From contig CM034300.1 of assembly GCA_019925795.1 (NCBI GenBank), forward strand, positions 76,363,021 to 76,427,020: a stretch of 64,000 nucleotides of DNA, given 5' to 3'. The notes under the pieces were generated by a model, which saw nothing but the letters and a program-made list of their open reading frames with translations, made no database searches and was not told the DNA's origin. Every line of letters begins with the position of its first letter. The stretch's first letter is position 1. This document shows, piece by piece, positions 1 through 11,055 of the stretch. Source of the DNA: Dendrobium chrysotoxum. Its lineage: Eukaryota > Streptophyta > Magnoliopsida > Asparagales > Orchidaceae. The position numbers were made by a program, and so were the translations under genes.

Positions 1-210
1 AATCAAACCTAAATTAGCACCAATTCGAGTTGGATCGAGCTCGATGAGGCTCGATCAATTCGACTGAATGCGCTCGAGGGAAAACGCCAAGATAAAAAAC
101 GAGGTCAACAAACACAACCCCAACAAGTGCGGTGAATGATAAGTGAACAGCGCGTGTTGGCGTTGACCTCCTTATCTCTAAGAAGGTACAACCCAACAAC
201 CAACGAACAA

Positions 211-335
211 GACTCACTAGGAAGATGCAACCCTAGACTCACTAGGAAGATGCAACCCTAGACTCACTAGGAAGATGCAACCCTAGGCTCACTAGGAAGA
301 CATAACCCTAGACTCACTAGGAAAATGCAATCCTA
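211..335. repeat. 25-bp tandem repeat, five units
   Basis: Five head-to-tail units begin at 211, 236, 261, 286 and 311, each starting GACTCACTAGGAAGATGCAA or a near variant. The first three are almost identical and the last two are diverged. They lie in the leader upstream of the Tat coding region. No function is known. Confidence 0.9.
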
Positions 336-339
336 CAAC

Positions 340-1095
340 CAACTAATAGGAATTGAGAAACACACAATCATACAATAATCATGCAATAAGTGTCCCACCA
401 TGCTATGATCACACAATCACACAATGCTCATGCAACCATGCATCAATCACATAATCATGCAATCAAACAATCATACCACTAAATTACAACATTATATAAC
501 TAGGCAAACATCACATAACAACGCTACATTCAACTAATCATATAGTCATAATTCAGACATATCTCAATCACGCGATCACATAGTAACCACATAATCACAT
601 AATCATGCAGTAAATATATAATAATAATCTAATCATATGAAATCACATGCTAATGAGCAAATAATCACGTCATAATCATACAACAAATATATGCTCATAC
701 AACAAACATTCACTCCTATAATGATCGCACAATAATCTCATACTATGGCATGATCACATGATCATATGATAGTGCAATTATCATTCATGCAATGGTCATA
801 CGATCATGCAACAAAACCAAATATGTAACAATCATTCAATCGTATAACGAGCAATCCAACATATAATGATCATCCCACGATCATCTAATCATCACTCAAG
901 AAAGCATAAATCACATACATGCGATAATCATCCAAACATATAACGATTATCAAATCATGCCATAACCATCTAATCAAATAACAATCACTAAATTACATAA
1001 CAACCATATAATCATGCAGTGATCACACAATAATGACATAATCACACAAGCATATAGCGACCAATTAGTCATGCAATGAGCACACCACAATCATA
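340..1095. repeat. AT-rich degenerate repeat of ATCATGCAATCA-type words
   Basis: About 750 bp made almost wholly of variants of short words such as AATCATGCAATCACA and ATCACATAATCA, without a fixed period. It holds no open frame of note. It is probably the untranslated leader, or part of the 5' LTR, of the Tat element. Confidence 0.7.
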
Positions 1096-1100
1096 TAATC

Positions 1101-1790
1101 ATGCGGAACAAGTTTACTGACCTGAGATGGGTTAAGAGGAATAGCTCTACTGGTGAGCTGAAGAAGTCATTCTGGGACCGACAGCCTGAAGTCCCACCTC
1201 CTCAAAAGAAGAAGGAGTCTGAAACTCTCTCAGCTCGAGTCTACAGAGTCCTGAAGACCGTGAAGGAGAGAGGACTGAAAAAGAGGAGGTACCAGCGGCC
1301 ACTGATGGTCGAAACAAGAAGAACTCCACCAAGAGAGCGTCTGTCTCTTACTGTGGAGAGAAAGGAAAGAAAATACACCCCGCATGGTGAACATCGGGGC
1401 GTGACACCTGAACCTCGAGTTCAGGGATCCGCCGCCGAAAGGTCCCGGCGAAAAGGAAAGGAAATCTGGAGGCCAAAGCCTCACAGAGAAGAAGATAATA
1501 GAAGAAAAAGAATTGATTTGGGCGTGACATCCGGTACTGCTTCCCGGAGATCCGCCCCCAGTTATAAACAACGTCAGAAATGGGTTCCAAAGAAGACCCA
1601 TGATGACGCCAATCCCGACGGTAGACACCTTGGAGAATCCTCCAGGGGATCCCGTTGTTCTCTGACCCCTCCCAATAATGAATCTAACTTCGACCGTAGC
1701 CCACGGGTTGAAGAGATCTTCCTGCCTAACCAGGAGCCAGAGATCCAGTGGCGCCGCCGCTTGGAGATCCGAGTACTAGAAGAAGGATAA
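1101..1790 (+). pseudogene. Basic N-terminal ORF upstream of gag (Tat element)
   Basis: An open stretch of 229 codons, very rich in Arg, Lys and Glu, with no domain I recognise. It is in the same frame as gag and is separated from it only by stop codons ending at 1790 and 2150. It may be the N-terminal extension of a long Gag or the extra ORF1 known in some Tat/Ogre elements. The ATG at 1101 is simply the first in the frame. TGGCGCCG at about 1749 resembles a tRNA-Asp primer binding site but lies inside the frame, so I do not call it one. Confidence 0.5.
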
Positions 1791-1796
1791 GAAGAT

Positions 1797-2150
1797 ATGA
1801 GAGAAGAAAATATTGAAGAATACATGGAAGAAAATCTGGAAGAAAATCTAGAAGAAAATCTGGAAGAATACATTGAAGAAAATTTAGAAGAGGTAAATAA
1901 CATCTTGGACATGGAAGTGGTCTACATGGTGAGACACATCAATGTCGAAGAGGAGGCCTACTACGACGATGATGAAGATGACGATCGTTGGCAACCACCG
2001 CCTAGACAAGTATATCGGCACCGCCATGAAGCCGGGTCCACCACTGGCAGAGGTGTCCATTCCCAAGAAGAGCGAGAAGAGGCTGAGGAGAATCCCTTTG
2101 CTGACGAGAACGTCACGCTCGCAGAAATGCAGAGACAAATGAAACGTTAA
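1797..2150 (+). pseudogene. Acidic Glu-rich segment before gag (Tat element)
   Basis: 117 codons in the gag frame. It begins with an imperfect repeat of EENLEE units (about residues 5-31), followed by an Asp/Glu-rich stretch. It is flanked by in-frame stops (1788-1790 and 2148-2150). It probably belongs to the N-terminal part of the ancestral Gag and has been cut off by point mutations. The DNA shows a matching short GAAGAAAATCTG-type repeat at about 1800-1890, so the Glu tract may have grown by slippage. Confidence 0.45.
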
Positions 2151-3875
2151 ATGAGGGCAAAGGATAGGGAAATCTCTCAATTGCATGAGAAAATGACAGA
2201 GATGATGACCCAAATGACGGCAATGATGCAGATGATGCAAAGAAATGCTGCAGTTGGTTCTATGCCCAATCCTCCCCCTGATCCTCCAAACTTCCAAGTA
2301 CCGCAAGTCTCAGGAGTACGGGACACTCCTGAAGGTGGTCATGAGGCTCAGAATACCACTCGCCAACCCACTCCGCAGAACATCACAAGTACCTCCGAGC
2401 CTGTGACTGCTGCGCAGCTTGAAGGGATCATTACAGAGAAGATCAAGGCTATTATAGCTTTTGATCAGGCAGAAAAATTGGTGGGTAAAGGTCGCCCGTA
2501 CCCAGCAGAGTATGATCAGGTGCCATACCCGAAGGGATATTCCGTGCCAAAGTTTAACACTTTTGATGGAAATAAAAATCTAAGACAACACCTAGCACAA
2601 TTCAAAGCCACCTGCGGGAATACTGGAGGAAATGATGCTCTACTCTTCCGACAATTCGTTAGCAGTTTGACGGCAGCTGCTTTTGAATGGTATGCTGAAG
2701 TACCAAATGACTCTGTAAAGACATTTGCGGAGTTAGAGAATATGTTTGTGAAGAGGTTCGCTAGTGTGACCGAGAAAATAACGATCGCTGACCTTGCTCT
2801 GAATAAGAGAAAGAAGGAAGAATCAGTGACCAAATACATCACTCGCTGGCGCAATCTAAGCATGAAATGTGAGCAGAAGCTCGAAGAAGAGCATGCCGTA
2901 CAGTTGTTAATGGGAAACATTGATGACAAGATGCAACCATTCCTGTGCATGGCTACAATCATCACATTTCAAGACTTACTGGATAGGGTGGCGAAGTTTG
3001 AGAAATTAAACCTATCAAAATCAGAAAACTATTCTGATAAGCCTAAGAAGACTAAAGCCTCAGGTGCTAGAAGAGGTGAGGCTGACTCCATATTTTTCTC
3101 CAGAGCTGATAAGGAGAAACAGATGACATATAACGTAGACAAAGGCAAGCAGCCGATGCAATATCAAGAAAAGCCTAAGCAAGTCTACAACCCTAACCCC
3201 CAGCCGAAGCTGATACTTGGGGGGAATGATAAACCACGAACTTATCAGGGCGGTGGAGAACGCCCGAGGCAAACAACGGGAACTGGTGATCGAACGTTCC
3301 CCTCCCTCAAAGATAAAATGAATAAGGAATATTCATTCAAGAGAGAAAGTGTCGCCAAGTTATTTCGACAAGCATTGAAAGCGGGTTTAGAACTGCCAGA
3401 GTGCAAGAGACCTGAGGAGTCAAAACACAGTGGCGATCCAAACTACTGTCCATATCATCGGGTGATGAGTCACCCAATTGAAGATTGCTATGTCTTCAAA
3501 GATTGGCTTGAAAGAAAATATCGAAGGGGAGAGCTCACATTATCCGACAATGTGCTGACTCATCCCAGAAAAGAATCAATTCGGGTAGTTACAACTTCCT
3601 CCGTACCCCTGGTTGAAGAAAGAAAAAATAAAAAGAAGCCGGCTCATGAAGAACAGTGGGAGACTGCGGTCTCTAAGAAAACTGTGAAAATACTGAAACA
3701 ACTCGAAGGAGTTTCGGGTGTAAAATGGAAATCTCCTACGGAGCCAGTGTTAAATCTGAAGGCATTACCTGTGGCACAGGCATCTGCTTCTAAACAGTTT
3801 CCCAATCAAGCCGGTCTTTCAAAACTTGGGAAGGCAAAGTCCAAGAGGAAGACCAAAGTGAAGAAGCTTAAATAG
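2151..3875 (+). CDS. gag: Gag polyprotein (Tat-lineage Ty3/gypsy)
   Basis: 574 aa capsid/nucleocapsid protein that would form the virus-like particle in the cytoplasm. A Met-rich helical or coiled-coil N-terminus (about residues 5-40) is followed by a retrotransposon Gag domain at about 135-290 (FEWYAEVP and YITRWRNLSMKC motifs). Near residue 430 is a zinc-binding motif CPYHRVMSHPIEDC with spacing C-x2-H-x4-H-x4-C. The same spacing occurs in the Gag of the Gag-only elements at 38 and 53 kb. The C-terminus is Lys-rich. The ATG at 2151 directly follows an in-frame stop, so the ancestral start was probably further upstream. The TAG at 3873-3875 separates gag from protease in the same frame; it could be a natural readthrough stop or a mutation. 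Confidence 0.85.
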   Translation: MRAKDREISQLHEKMTEMMTQMTAMMQMMQRNAAVGSMPNPPPDPPNFQVPQVSGVRDTPEGGHEAQNTTRQPTPQNITSTSEPVTAAQLEGIITEKIKAIIAFDQAEKLVGKGRPYPAEYDQVPYPKGYSVPKFNTFDGNKNLRQHLAQFKATCGNTGGNDALLFRQFVSSLTAAAFEWYAEVPNDSVKTFAELENMFVKRFASVTEKITIADLALNKRKKEESVTKYITRWRNLSMKCEQKLEEEHAVQLLMGNIDDKMQPFLCMATIITFQDLLDRVAKFEKLNLSKSENYSDKPKKTKASGARRGEADSIFFSRADKEKQMTYNVDKGKQPMQYQEKPKQVYNPNPQPKLILGGNDKPRTYQGGGERPRQTTGTGDRTFPSLKDKMNKEYSFKRESVAKLFRQALKAGLELPECKRPEESKHSGDPNYCPYHRVMSHPIEDCYVFKDWLERKYRRGELTLSDNVLTHPRKESIRVVTTSSVPLVEERKNKKKPAHEEQWETAVSKKTVKILKQLEGVSGVKWKSPTEPVLNLKALPVAQASASKQFPNQAGLSKLGKAKSKRKTKVKKLK

Positions 3876-3959
3876 AAGAAAACAGCAACCCAAAGGGTTA
3901 TAGATAGTCTGGATGAATACTACCAGATCGCGAGGCGTCCTATTAAGCTTGTTGACTTT

Positions 3960-5183
3960 ATGTCAGAGCTCAAGATTGACGAAGCAGAGGAAGCTGACGA
4001 GGACCCTCTTCCCACAGAAGTTTGTCGAGTCATTTCAGTAACGCCAATAACTCCGACAAAAGAAAAATATATCAGAGAGATGATCGTTGAAACCTATCTG
4101 GCAACATCGTCAATGGACTACAGCTCAGATGAGGATCTGTATTTTCCAAAGACAGATGAATCTGATCCCGATATAGCGTCGCAGATAGGACATGTAAATC
4201 TGGGAAATGACACTGGATCAACGAATGAATCTCTAGACACAATAATGGCTGACTCTAAAGAAGAAATTCCATTAAATGAGTCTGAGCCAGAAGAGATCGC
4301 TCAAGTGCAGCTGAGAAGTTGCAAGATACTGCCACCTCCGCCAAAGAAAGGAATATCTAATAAGGATAAGGGAAAAGAGATAGTTATCAACGAAGACATT
4401 ATCTCCAAGGATCCCAAGAAGAAAGATACTCCAGTCATGAGAATAGACTATAATATCTTATCCCATCTGAGGAAGATTCCTGCCCAGCTCAGCATATACG
4501 ACGCTCTGGTAATGTCTAAGGATCTTCGGGAGACTTTGATTCAGGCTCTCAAGGACCCCGAGAGGTACGAGGCGTATTTTGCTGAACGCAATCTGACTGA
4601 GGTCCTGCAAGCTCGCAACGAACAATTCATTACGTTCACCGAAGATGACATGATGCTCGGGACTGCAGACCACAACCGACCTCTGTATGTTACTGCAGAG
4701 AGTGATGATTTGGTAATCAGTCGAATTCTGATTGACCCTGGGTCCTCCATCAACCTTATGAGTTTAAAAGCACTAAGGTCGTTGTGCCTCAACGTGGAAC
4801 ACCTCGGGCCAGATAAGCTTATGGTACATGGTTTTAACGAAAAAGGGCAGAAAACCCTTGGATCGTTTATGCTACCTCTTGTGTTTGGAGAATTTCACAC
4901 AGAAGCCAAGTTCCATGTGATTGATGCGGATAACTCATTCAAGGCGCTCCTGGGTCGCCCCTGGTTGCATGAATATGGCGTTGTCCCGTCAACATTACAT
5001 CAGTGCATGAAGTATCTCAAGGATGGAGAAGAATTCAGAATTTCTGGTGATATCCAACCCTTTACAGTCCATGAAGCAACAGTCTATGAAGATGCGCAGT
5101 ATTTCATGCCAAAGAAGCAGAGACTGTCAAACTCTCTGAAGGCTCAAGCATCAAATCCAGAGAGTGCAAAGCGACCTGAATAA
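3960..5183 (+). pseudogene. pro: Retrotransposon aspartic protease region
   Basis: About 407 codons. The N-terminal half is acidic and unrecognised. The C-terminal half is a retropepsin-type domain: ILIDPGSSINLM (about residues 257-268) is the D-x-G-S-S catalytic loop, and LLGRPWLHEYGVVPSTLHQ is the conserved second strand block of plant gypsy proteases. It would cut the Gag-Pol polyprotein. The reading frame is already open from 3876, just after the gag stop, so the ATG at 3960 need not be the real start. It ends at a TAA (5181-5183), after which the same frame continues, so the polyprotein is broken here. Confidence 0.8.
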
Positions 5184-5201
5184 AAAAGTGAGAAAAAGCA
5201 G

Positions 5202-6116
5202 GTGGGGAGAAAGAAGGCAACGCCGACTCTTCCCAAAGAAGCTACCACTTCCACTTCTAAAGAGAGGAAACGTGTACCTCACCTTGGGAGCGACACAGAT
5301 GAAGAGGATGCCACCTCTACAAAATCCCAGAGGATATGTCATTCGATGGACGAATGGAGTAGGGAGGTCGCATATTCAAATGATGATTATGACTACGACT
5401 CTATCTACATGAACACAGTGCAAGAGGTATTCTCCAGAAGGATAGATAGCCTGTCAACCTCAGACAGCGTACTCGTAGTCACTCGTATTCCCCTACAGTA
5501 TTTTAAAGAAATAATTCAACGAGATGTGCATAAAGTTGAAGAACTTGTGACCCTTTATCTGCCTCCAATCAGAAAGGGGATCGAGTCAGGGAATATATTC
5601 TACTCCGTAGGAAAGGATGAAGAAGTGAATCGTGATTGGGACCATGTCTTCATCGATTCTGAAGAATTACTACCTACGAGGCTACCTAGGTTTAATACCA
5701 AAGGTATTCAAAGAATGTTGTGAAAGTGGATCAATGTTCCCACCCCCAAACGACAACTTCGTATGTGTTTAAGTCTCTGGTATGGAAGGAATCCGTGTCC
5801 AATGCGACGGAAGGAGATGAATGCATATAAAGGTATTGGGTTCGTCAGGCGAAAATGTATCTGGAAGGAGACTTGCCGAGCCATCACTTGCAGGGAAGTT
5901 GAACCCAATGACGAGTCTGATGAAGAGGTCTATGAAGTTGATGATTACGATGATCAGCCTCTAGAGGCCAAGCCTGCACCAGAAGAGCTTGAAGATGGTG
6001 GACAGGCAACCACTATGGACGAACTAAAAGAAGTCAACTTGGGAACCGAGGATGACCCTCGCCCAACCTTCATTAGTTCCCTTCTGCCGGAAGATCAAGT
6101 GGAAGAGATAAAATAA
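5202..6116 (+). pseudogene. Pol linker between protease and RT, with in-frame stops
   Basis: The frame continues from the protease through 5184-5720, a TGA at 5721-5723, then 5724-6113 and a TAA at 6114-6116. The translated parts are acidic (for example DESDEEVYEVDDYDDQPLE) and match the variable linker that precedes RT in Tat-lineage polyproteins. No catalytic motif is visible. In Ogre elements an intron lies near here; I see no clear splice sites. Confidence 0.55.
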
Positions 6117-6161
6117 CTCCTCTGTGAATTCAGGGATTGCTTTGCCTGGACATATGCTGAG

Positions 6162-7235
6162 ATGCCCGGCTTATCCCCTGACGTAGCAGTTCACAGGTTG
6201 GCAATCAAACCAGATGTGACACCAGTCAAACAAGCTCCAAGGAGAATGAGATTGGAGATTGAAGAACAGGTGATTGTAGAAACAAAGAAACTCATAGAGG
6301 CGGGCTTCATCCGAGAAGAAAAATACGCCGACTGGATCGCCAATATTGTCCCTGTGAAGAAGAAGAATGGACAGATTCGTATCTGTATTGACTTTCGGGA
6401 CCTCAATAAGGCGTGTCCAAAAGATGATTTTCCGCTGCCTGTATCCGAACTCCTAGTAGACAACACGTCAAATTATGACATGTTCTCGTTTATGGATGGA
6501 TCGTCAGGATACAACCAGATCAAGATGGCGCCCGAAGATGAAAAGCATACATCATTCAGAACGCCCATTGGTATTTTCTGCTATACGGTCATGCCCTTTG
6601 GCTTGAAGAACGCTGGTGCCACCTACCAACGGGCGATGACCCATATCTTTGATGAATTAATACATCAGAAAGTCGAGTGCTATGTAGACGACTTGGTCAT
6701 TAAGAGCATGGACCGGAAAGATCATTTAAACGACCTGAGGATCGTATTTGAAAGAATCAGGAAGTTCGATCTAAAGATGAATCCTCTCAAATGTGCTTTC
6801 GGGGTCTCCTCCGGTAAATTTCTTGGCTATGTCGTTCGTCATCGAGGCATAGAAGTTGATCCCAATAAAATTAAGGTGATTATAGAAATGCCACCGCCGA
6901 GAAGTCTCCGTCAACTCCGCTCCTTGCAAGGACAGCTGGCTTTCATTCGACGATTCATATCGAATCTGTCGGGTAGGTGCCAACCATTTTCAAAATTGAT
7001 GAAGAAGGATGTCTGCTTCAGATGGGATGCAGAATGCCAGGAAGCGTTTGACAGCATCAAGAGATACTTGTTAAATCCACCCATTCTCGCAGCGCCAATT
7101 CCGGGGAAGCCTCTTATACTGTATACAGCAGCACTAGAAGAGTTCCTCGGAGCATTATTGGCCCAATACAATGAGGAAGGAAAAGAAAATGCACTCTACT
7201 ATATCAGTCGGAGATTAATCGGAGCAGAAGTATGA
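6162..7235 (+). pseudogene. pol: Reverse transcriptase and start of RNase H (Ty3/gypsy)
   Basis: RT copies the element RNA into DNA. The fingers and palm motifs are all present: VPVKKKNGQIRICIDFRDLN (about residues 65-84), FSFMDGSSGYNQIKM, MPFGLKNAGATYQ, and the catalytic YVDD box at about 173. The connection and the first RNase H follow, with NALYYISRRLIGAEV at the end. A TGA at 7233-7235 interrupts the RNase H where relatives have Arg (…RYSP), so CGA to TGA is the simplest cause. The RT frame is already open from 6117 (CEFRDCFAW motif), upstream of the first ATG. All catalytic Asp residues are kept, but the protein is cut from integrase. Confidence 0.88.
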
Positions 7236-7265
7236 TATTCTCCAATTGAGAAATATTGTCTGGCG

Positions 7266-7928
7266 TTGATCTTTGCAGTCCAGAAGCTCCGCCACTATAT
7301 GCTCTCCCACAAAATCACCTTGATATCAAGGATCGATCCGCTGAAGTTTTTGATGACAAGACCAGCGTTGACAGGTCGTTTGGCAAGGTGGGCAGTGCTA
7401 TTACTGCAATTTGATATAGTGTACATGCCACAGAAAGCAGTAAAGGGACAAGCTATGGCAGATTTCCTCGCCGCACATCCAATCCCTGCAGATTCGCCGC
7501 TCAATGACGATTTGCCCGACGAACAAATCATGCAGGTTGATGGAGAAGAAAAGCTACCATTTTGGGAGATGTACTTTGATGGGGCATCGTCTATCAAGTC
7601 TCCCAAACCTCCAAATCTTGCAAAGGCCCAAGCTGGCATCGGTCTAGTCTTTATAGAACCCGAGGGAGGCATAATGAGATTCTCGTTCAGTCTAACTGAA
7701 CCTCGGACCAATAATGAAGCCGAATACGAAGCTCTAATAGCAGGACTGGAGATTGCAATTGATATCCAAATCACAGATCTTCAAATTTTTGGTGATTCTC
7801 AACTTGTGATAAATCAAGTCCTGGGCATTTACAAGATCTGCAAACTTGAATTGGCCCACTACCACCGACGAGCTCTCGAGCTTCTAAAACAAATACTGAA
7901 TGTCAAGATAACTCAAGTGCCTCAATGA
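7266..7928 (+). pseudogene. pol: RNase H C-terminus plus second, archaeal-type RNase H
   Basis: The first 85 or so residues finish the gypsy RNase H (KLRHYMLSHKITLISRIDPL). A second RNase H fold follows: MYFDGASS (first Asp), NNEAEYEALIAGL (Glu) and FGDSQLVINQVLG (Asp), the archaeal-type RNase H acquired by the Tat lineage. Both would remove RNA from RNA:DNA hybrids during reverse transcription. A TGA at 7926-7928 breaks the frame just before the conserved NAKADCLAKLA, which continues in frame downstream. Confidence 0.85.
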
Positions 7929-7949
7929 CAGAATGCAAAAGCAGATTGT

Positions 7950-9482
7950 TTGGCCAAACTGGCCAAGGAGCTGGCAAATGAAGACAAAAAGCCACCTATA
8001 TTCATTGCGGTTGAAAACCGCCGAGTTTTAGAGCCAGCAACCCTACAATTCCCGCAGGCAGAGGGAATACCAGGTTCAAGCCAACAGGATGCAACCCCGG
8101 TTGATCCTCAACCTCCCCAACAAATCACTATTAAAAATCAACCAAGGGAACGTCCAGCAGTAAAAAGACGAAGAACTGGTAGATTCTCAGAGTCGTGGTT
8201 GGATTGCCTAGATGTTGAAGTCGAAGAAGATTGGAGGCAACCATTCGTCGACTACTTCAAAGAAAGCAAACTTTCAACAGATAAATCTCTGGCTGCACAA
8301 ATTAGAAAAAGAGCATTACGATACGCGTTTGTCAATAATACGCTATATCGGCGGGCTTTTGATCAAATGTGGCTAAGGTGCCTAGGGACTAAGGAAGCTG
8401 ATAAAGTGGTGACAGAAGTTCACGAAGGACTCTGTGGAGCACACCAGTCAGGTCCTAAGATGGCTACTAAAATCAAAAGAATGGGTTATTACTGGCCTAC
8501 GATGGTGAGAGATTGTATCAACCACGCTAAGAGATGCCACGAGTGTCAGATTCATGGTAATGTTATTCATCAACCACCAAATCCACTGCATCCAACGACA
8601 GCATCTTGGCCATTTGAATGTTGGGGCACAGATATAATTGGGCCAATAGATCCACCGTCTTCGGTAGGACACCGCTTTATACTGGCAGCAACAGATTATT
8701 TTTCAAAATGGGCAGAAGCGGCACCATTCAGGGAAGTCACGTCCGAGCACGTGATCAACTTCTTCACCCACAATGTCGTCTATAGATTCGGTGTACCACG
8801 CCGAGTGATCTCAGACAATGGCACAGCGTTCAAGAGTACAAAAATCTACAAGTTTGTAGATCGTCACAAGATCGATTGGCGATATTCGTCTATATACAAT
8901 CCAAGGGCAAATGGCCTAGTAGAGGCCTTCAACAAGACGCTGGTCAAGTTGTTGAAGAAGATCCTCACCAAGAACAAAAGAGAATGGCATACAAAGATGG
9001 CAGAAGCATTGTGGGCATATCGTATAACCTACAAAACACCAACCAAAGCCACTCCCTACTCACTAGTATTCGGGGCTGAAGCCGTCTTGCCACTAGAAGT
9101 TGAACTACCGTCTCTTCGGGTCGCTATCCAGAATGAACTTACTCAAGAACAGAATGCTCGCCTAAGAATGGAGGAGCTCGATGCACTCGATGAAGTTAGA
9201 CTGCAAGCCCAACAAAATCTAGAGATCTACCAAGGAAGAATGGCGAAATCATTTGATCGGATGGTGCGCCCTCGGTCCTTTCAAGAAGGGGAATTGGTTC
9301 TGGTGCTGAGAAGACCAATCATCCCACACCGAAGAATTGGTGGCAAGTTCGTATCCAACTGGGAAGGCCCATTCGTCATCGAGAAGGTGTACCAAGGAGG
9401 AGCCTACCAGCTTATCGATCTGCATGGTCAGAGGCCTATGCCACCGATCAACGGTCGACATCTGAAGAGGTACCATGCATAA
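7950..9482 (+). pseudogene. int: Integrase (Ty3/gypsy, Tat lineage)
   Basis: 510 codons. An N-terminal variable part is followed by the HHCC zinc domain (VHEGLCGAHQSG, then CHECQIHG). The catalytic core keeps all three acidic residues: GTDIIGP, VISDNGTAF and NGLVEAFNKTL. A C-terminal chromatin/DNA-binding module with GKFVSNWEGPFVI follows, ending at the TAA 9480-9482. It would insert the cDNA into the genome. The domain is intact by eye, but its natural start is inside the polyprotein, and the stop at 7926-7928 separates it from RT. Confidence 0.88.
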
Positions 9483-9609
9483 GATTGCCCGAAGAAATGT
9501 CATGCTTGATGTACTGTGTATTTCATGCGTATCTATATACATTTTACATTTTGAAATTCTCTTGTGTTGCAAGAATGCATTTCAAAATCTCCCTGCAGGA
9601 CATGGGGCA

Positions 9610-9673
9610 TTTTAAATATTTATTTGGGTCGACATCGCGCCGCATGCCGAGATCCCCAAATAAATATTTAAAA
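9610..9673. repeat. Hairpin copy 1, 19-bp perfect stem, downstream of integrase
   Basis: Arms 9610-9628 and 9655-9673 pair perfectly (TTTTAAATATTTATTTGGG with its complement) around a 26-nt loop starting TCGACATCGCG. It is preceded by a purine run ending GGGGCA. Two more copies lie at 9729 and 11056. Confidence 0.85.
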
Positions 9674-9728
9674 ACCACAAAATTTTAAATTTACTCCATT
9701 ATGAAATGTCCCTGCGAGACAGGGGGCA

Positions 9729-9792
9729 TTTTAAATATTTATTCGGGTCGACATCGCGCTGCATGCCAAGATCCGCGAATAAATATTTAAAA
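9729..9792. repeat. Hairpin copy 2 with a compensatory base change
   Basis: Arms 9729-9745 and 9776-9792 pair. Relative to copy 1, T9625 is C9744 and its partner A9658 is G9777, so pairing is kept by a double change. The loop is nearly the same and the upstream purine run is GGGGGCA. Confidence 0.85.
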
Positions 9793-10008
9793 TAACCAAC
9801 GCAAATATTCTTTTATACTGAAGAATACAACAAATTCTTTTCAAAGTATATGCAGGTGAGCTTCAAAAGATCGAGACACCACCTCCACCTCCTCCAACAA
9901 ATTAAGATTTCAAAGGTCAGAAAGAGACTTTTGTGACTTCACATTCCAACAAATCGAGCCGGAACAACCTGAAGTCTTTCAGCAGCCTGAAGCTTAAGGT
10001 TCGAGTGG

Positions 10009-10478
10009 GTGTAAGAGGTCGGATCCAACACGCCCAAATATGGCCGGATCGCTGGCAGCTCCGTCTACTCAAAAAGCCATAAGAAAGGCCGTAGTAGCGG
10101 AACCCCCACTTCGTCAACCCGTCAGTAAGGACTGTAGGAAGTATGAAGGCAAATTTGACTCGATAAGTTCAAGTGATCGTAGTCTACCAAATTCTCCTAA
10201 TTGACTGGAGAATCAAGGTTCCAATGGGAATGAGAAATCTCGAGCAACTACCAAATTCGCGTAGGCTCTAAATCTTCAACCACAAAGGAAGACTCAAAAT
10301 CTATCAACTTCAGCAAAATCAGCATTGGGAAGCACATTTCCCCTAGCTCAAGTCTGAAGCCTGAATAGGTGTAAGAGGTCGAATCCAACAAGCCCAAATA
10401 TGGCCGGATCGCTGGCGGCTCCATCTACTCAACACGCCATAAGAAAGGCCGCATTAGAGGAACCCCCATCTCAGCAAC
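10009..10478. repeat. Direct repeat of about 110 bp, 360 bp apart
   Basis: Blocks at 10009-10118 and 10369-10478 share long runs, including GTGTAAGAGGTCG, CCCAAATATGGCCGGATCGC and CATAAGAAAGGCCG. They lie in the non-coding tail of the Tat element between hairpins 2 and 3. Confidence 0.85.
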
Positions 10479-10589
10479 CAGAGGACGAAGAGCTATCAAA
10501 TCCCAGCTCGCCTAATCTGATGAACTCAAGTGACTCAGATTAAAGTCTCCTTAAGTGGTTAAGGATCAAGATACTACCCAAGTTTGGTA

Positions 10590-11030
10590 CTATCAACTGA
10601 ATTCAAAACCTGTAAATCCTTCAATAAATCCATAAAGCACAAAGCTAGGATCGAAGAAATTTTTCTTCAACAAGTCCACCAAAGCACAAAGCAAAGGACC
10701 GAAGAAATTATCCCAAAGTTCATGAAAAGCTTAAGGCTGAACTAAGGGGATTCCGTCATCAACAAGTCTGTCATGCACAAAGCTCTGGACCGATGACTTC
10801 TCGCCATCGACCTATTACAAACCTAAGGGTTTTGGTCACCGGCATCTACTCCTTCATCAAGCCCGCCAAAGCTAGAAGCAAAGGGCCGAAGGTACAAATC
10901 ACCTGACAAGTCAGTAGAGACAAATCAGGAAATTCTCCATCAATGTCCGCCGCACAAAGCACAGGACAGAAGGAACCAAAATCCCAGGGAAACTAAAACT
11001 ACAAGAAAGAGGTATCCCGAACGACATCTA
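10590..11030. repeat. Degenerate repeat with AAGCACAAAGC…GACCGAAG words
   Basis: Non-coding tail of the Tat element. Variants of a GTCCRCCAAAGCACAAAGCA word followed by GGACCGAAG recur at about 10635, 10680, 10770, 10870 and 10950. No frame or RNA gene is visible. Confidence 0.55.
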
Positions 11031-11055
11031 CAAGTGTCCCTAAAGGCTGGGGGCA

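Noticed and set aside
211..335. CRISPR-like array
   Set aside because: The 25-bp units are contiguous with no spacers, in plant DNA; it is a plain tandem repeat.
1749..1766. tRNA-Asp primer binding site of the Tat element
   Set aside because: TGGCGCCG matches, but it lies within the long coding frame, and upstream sequence does not resemble the 3' LTR.
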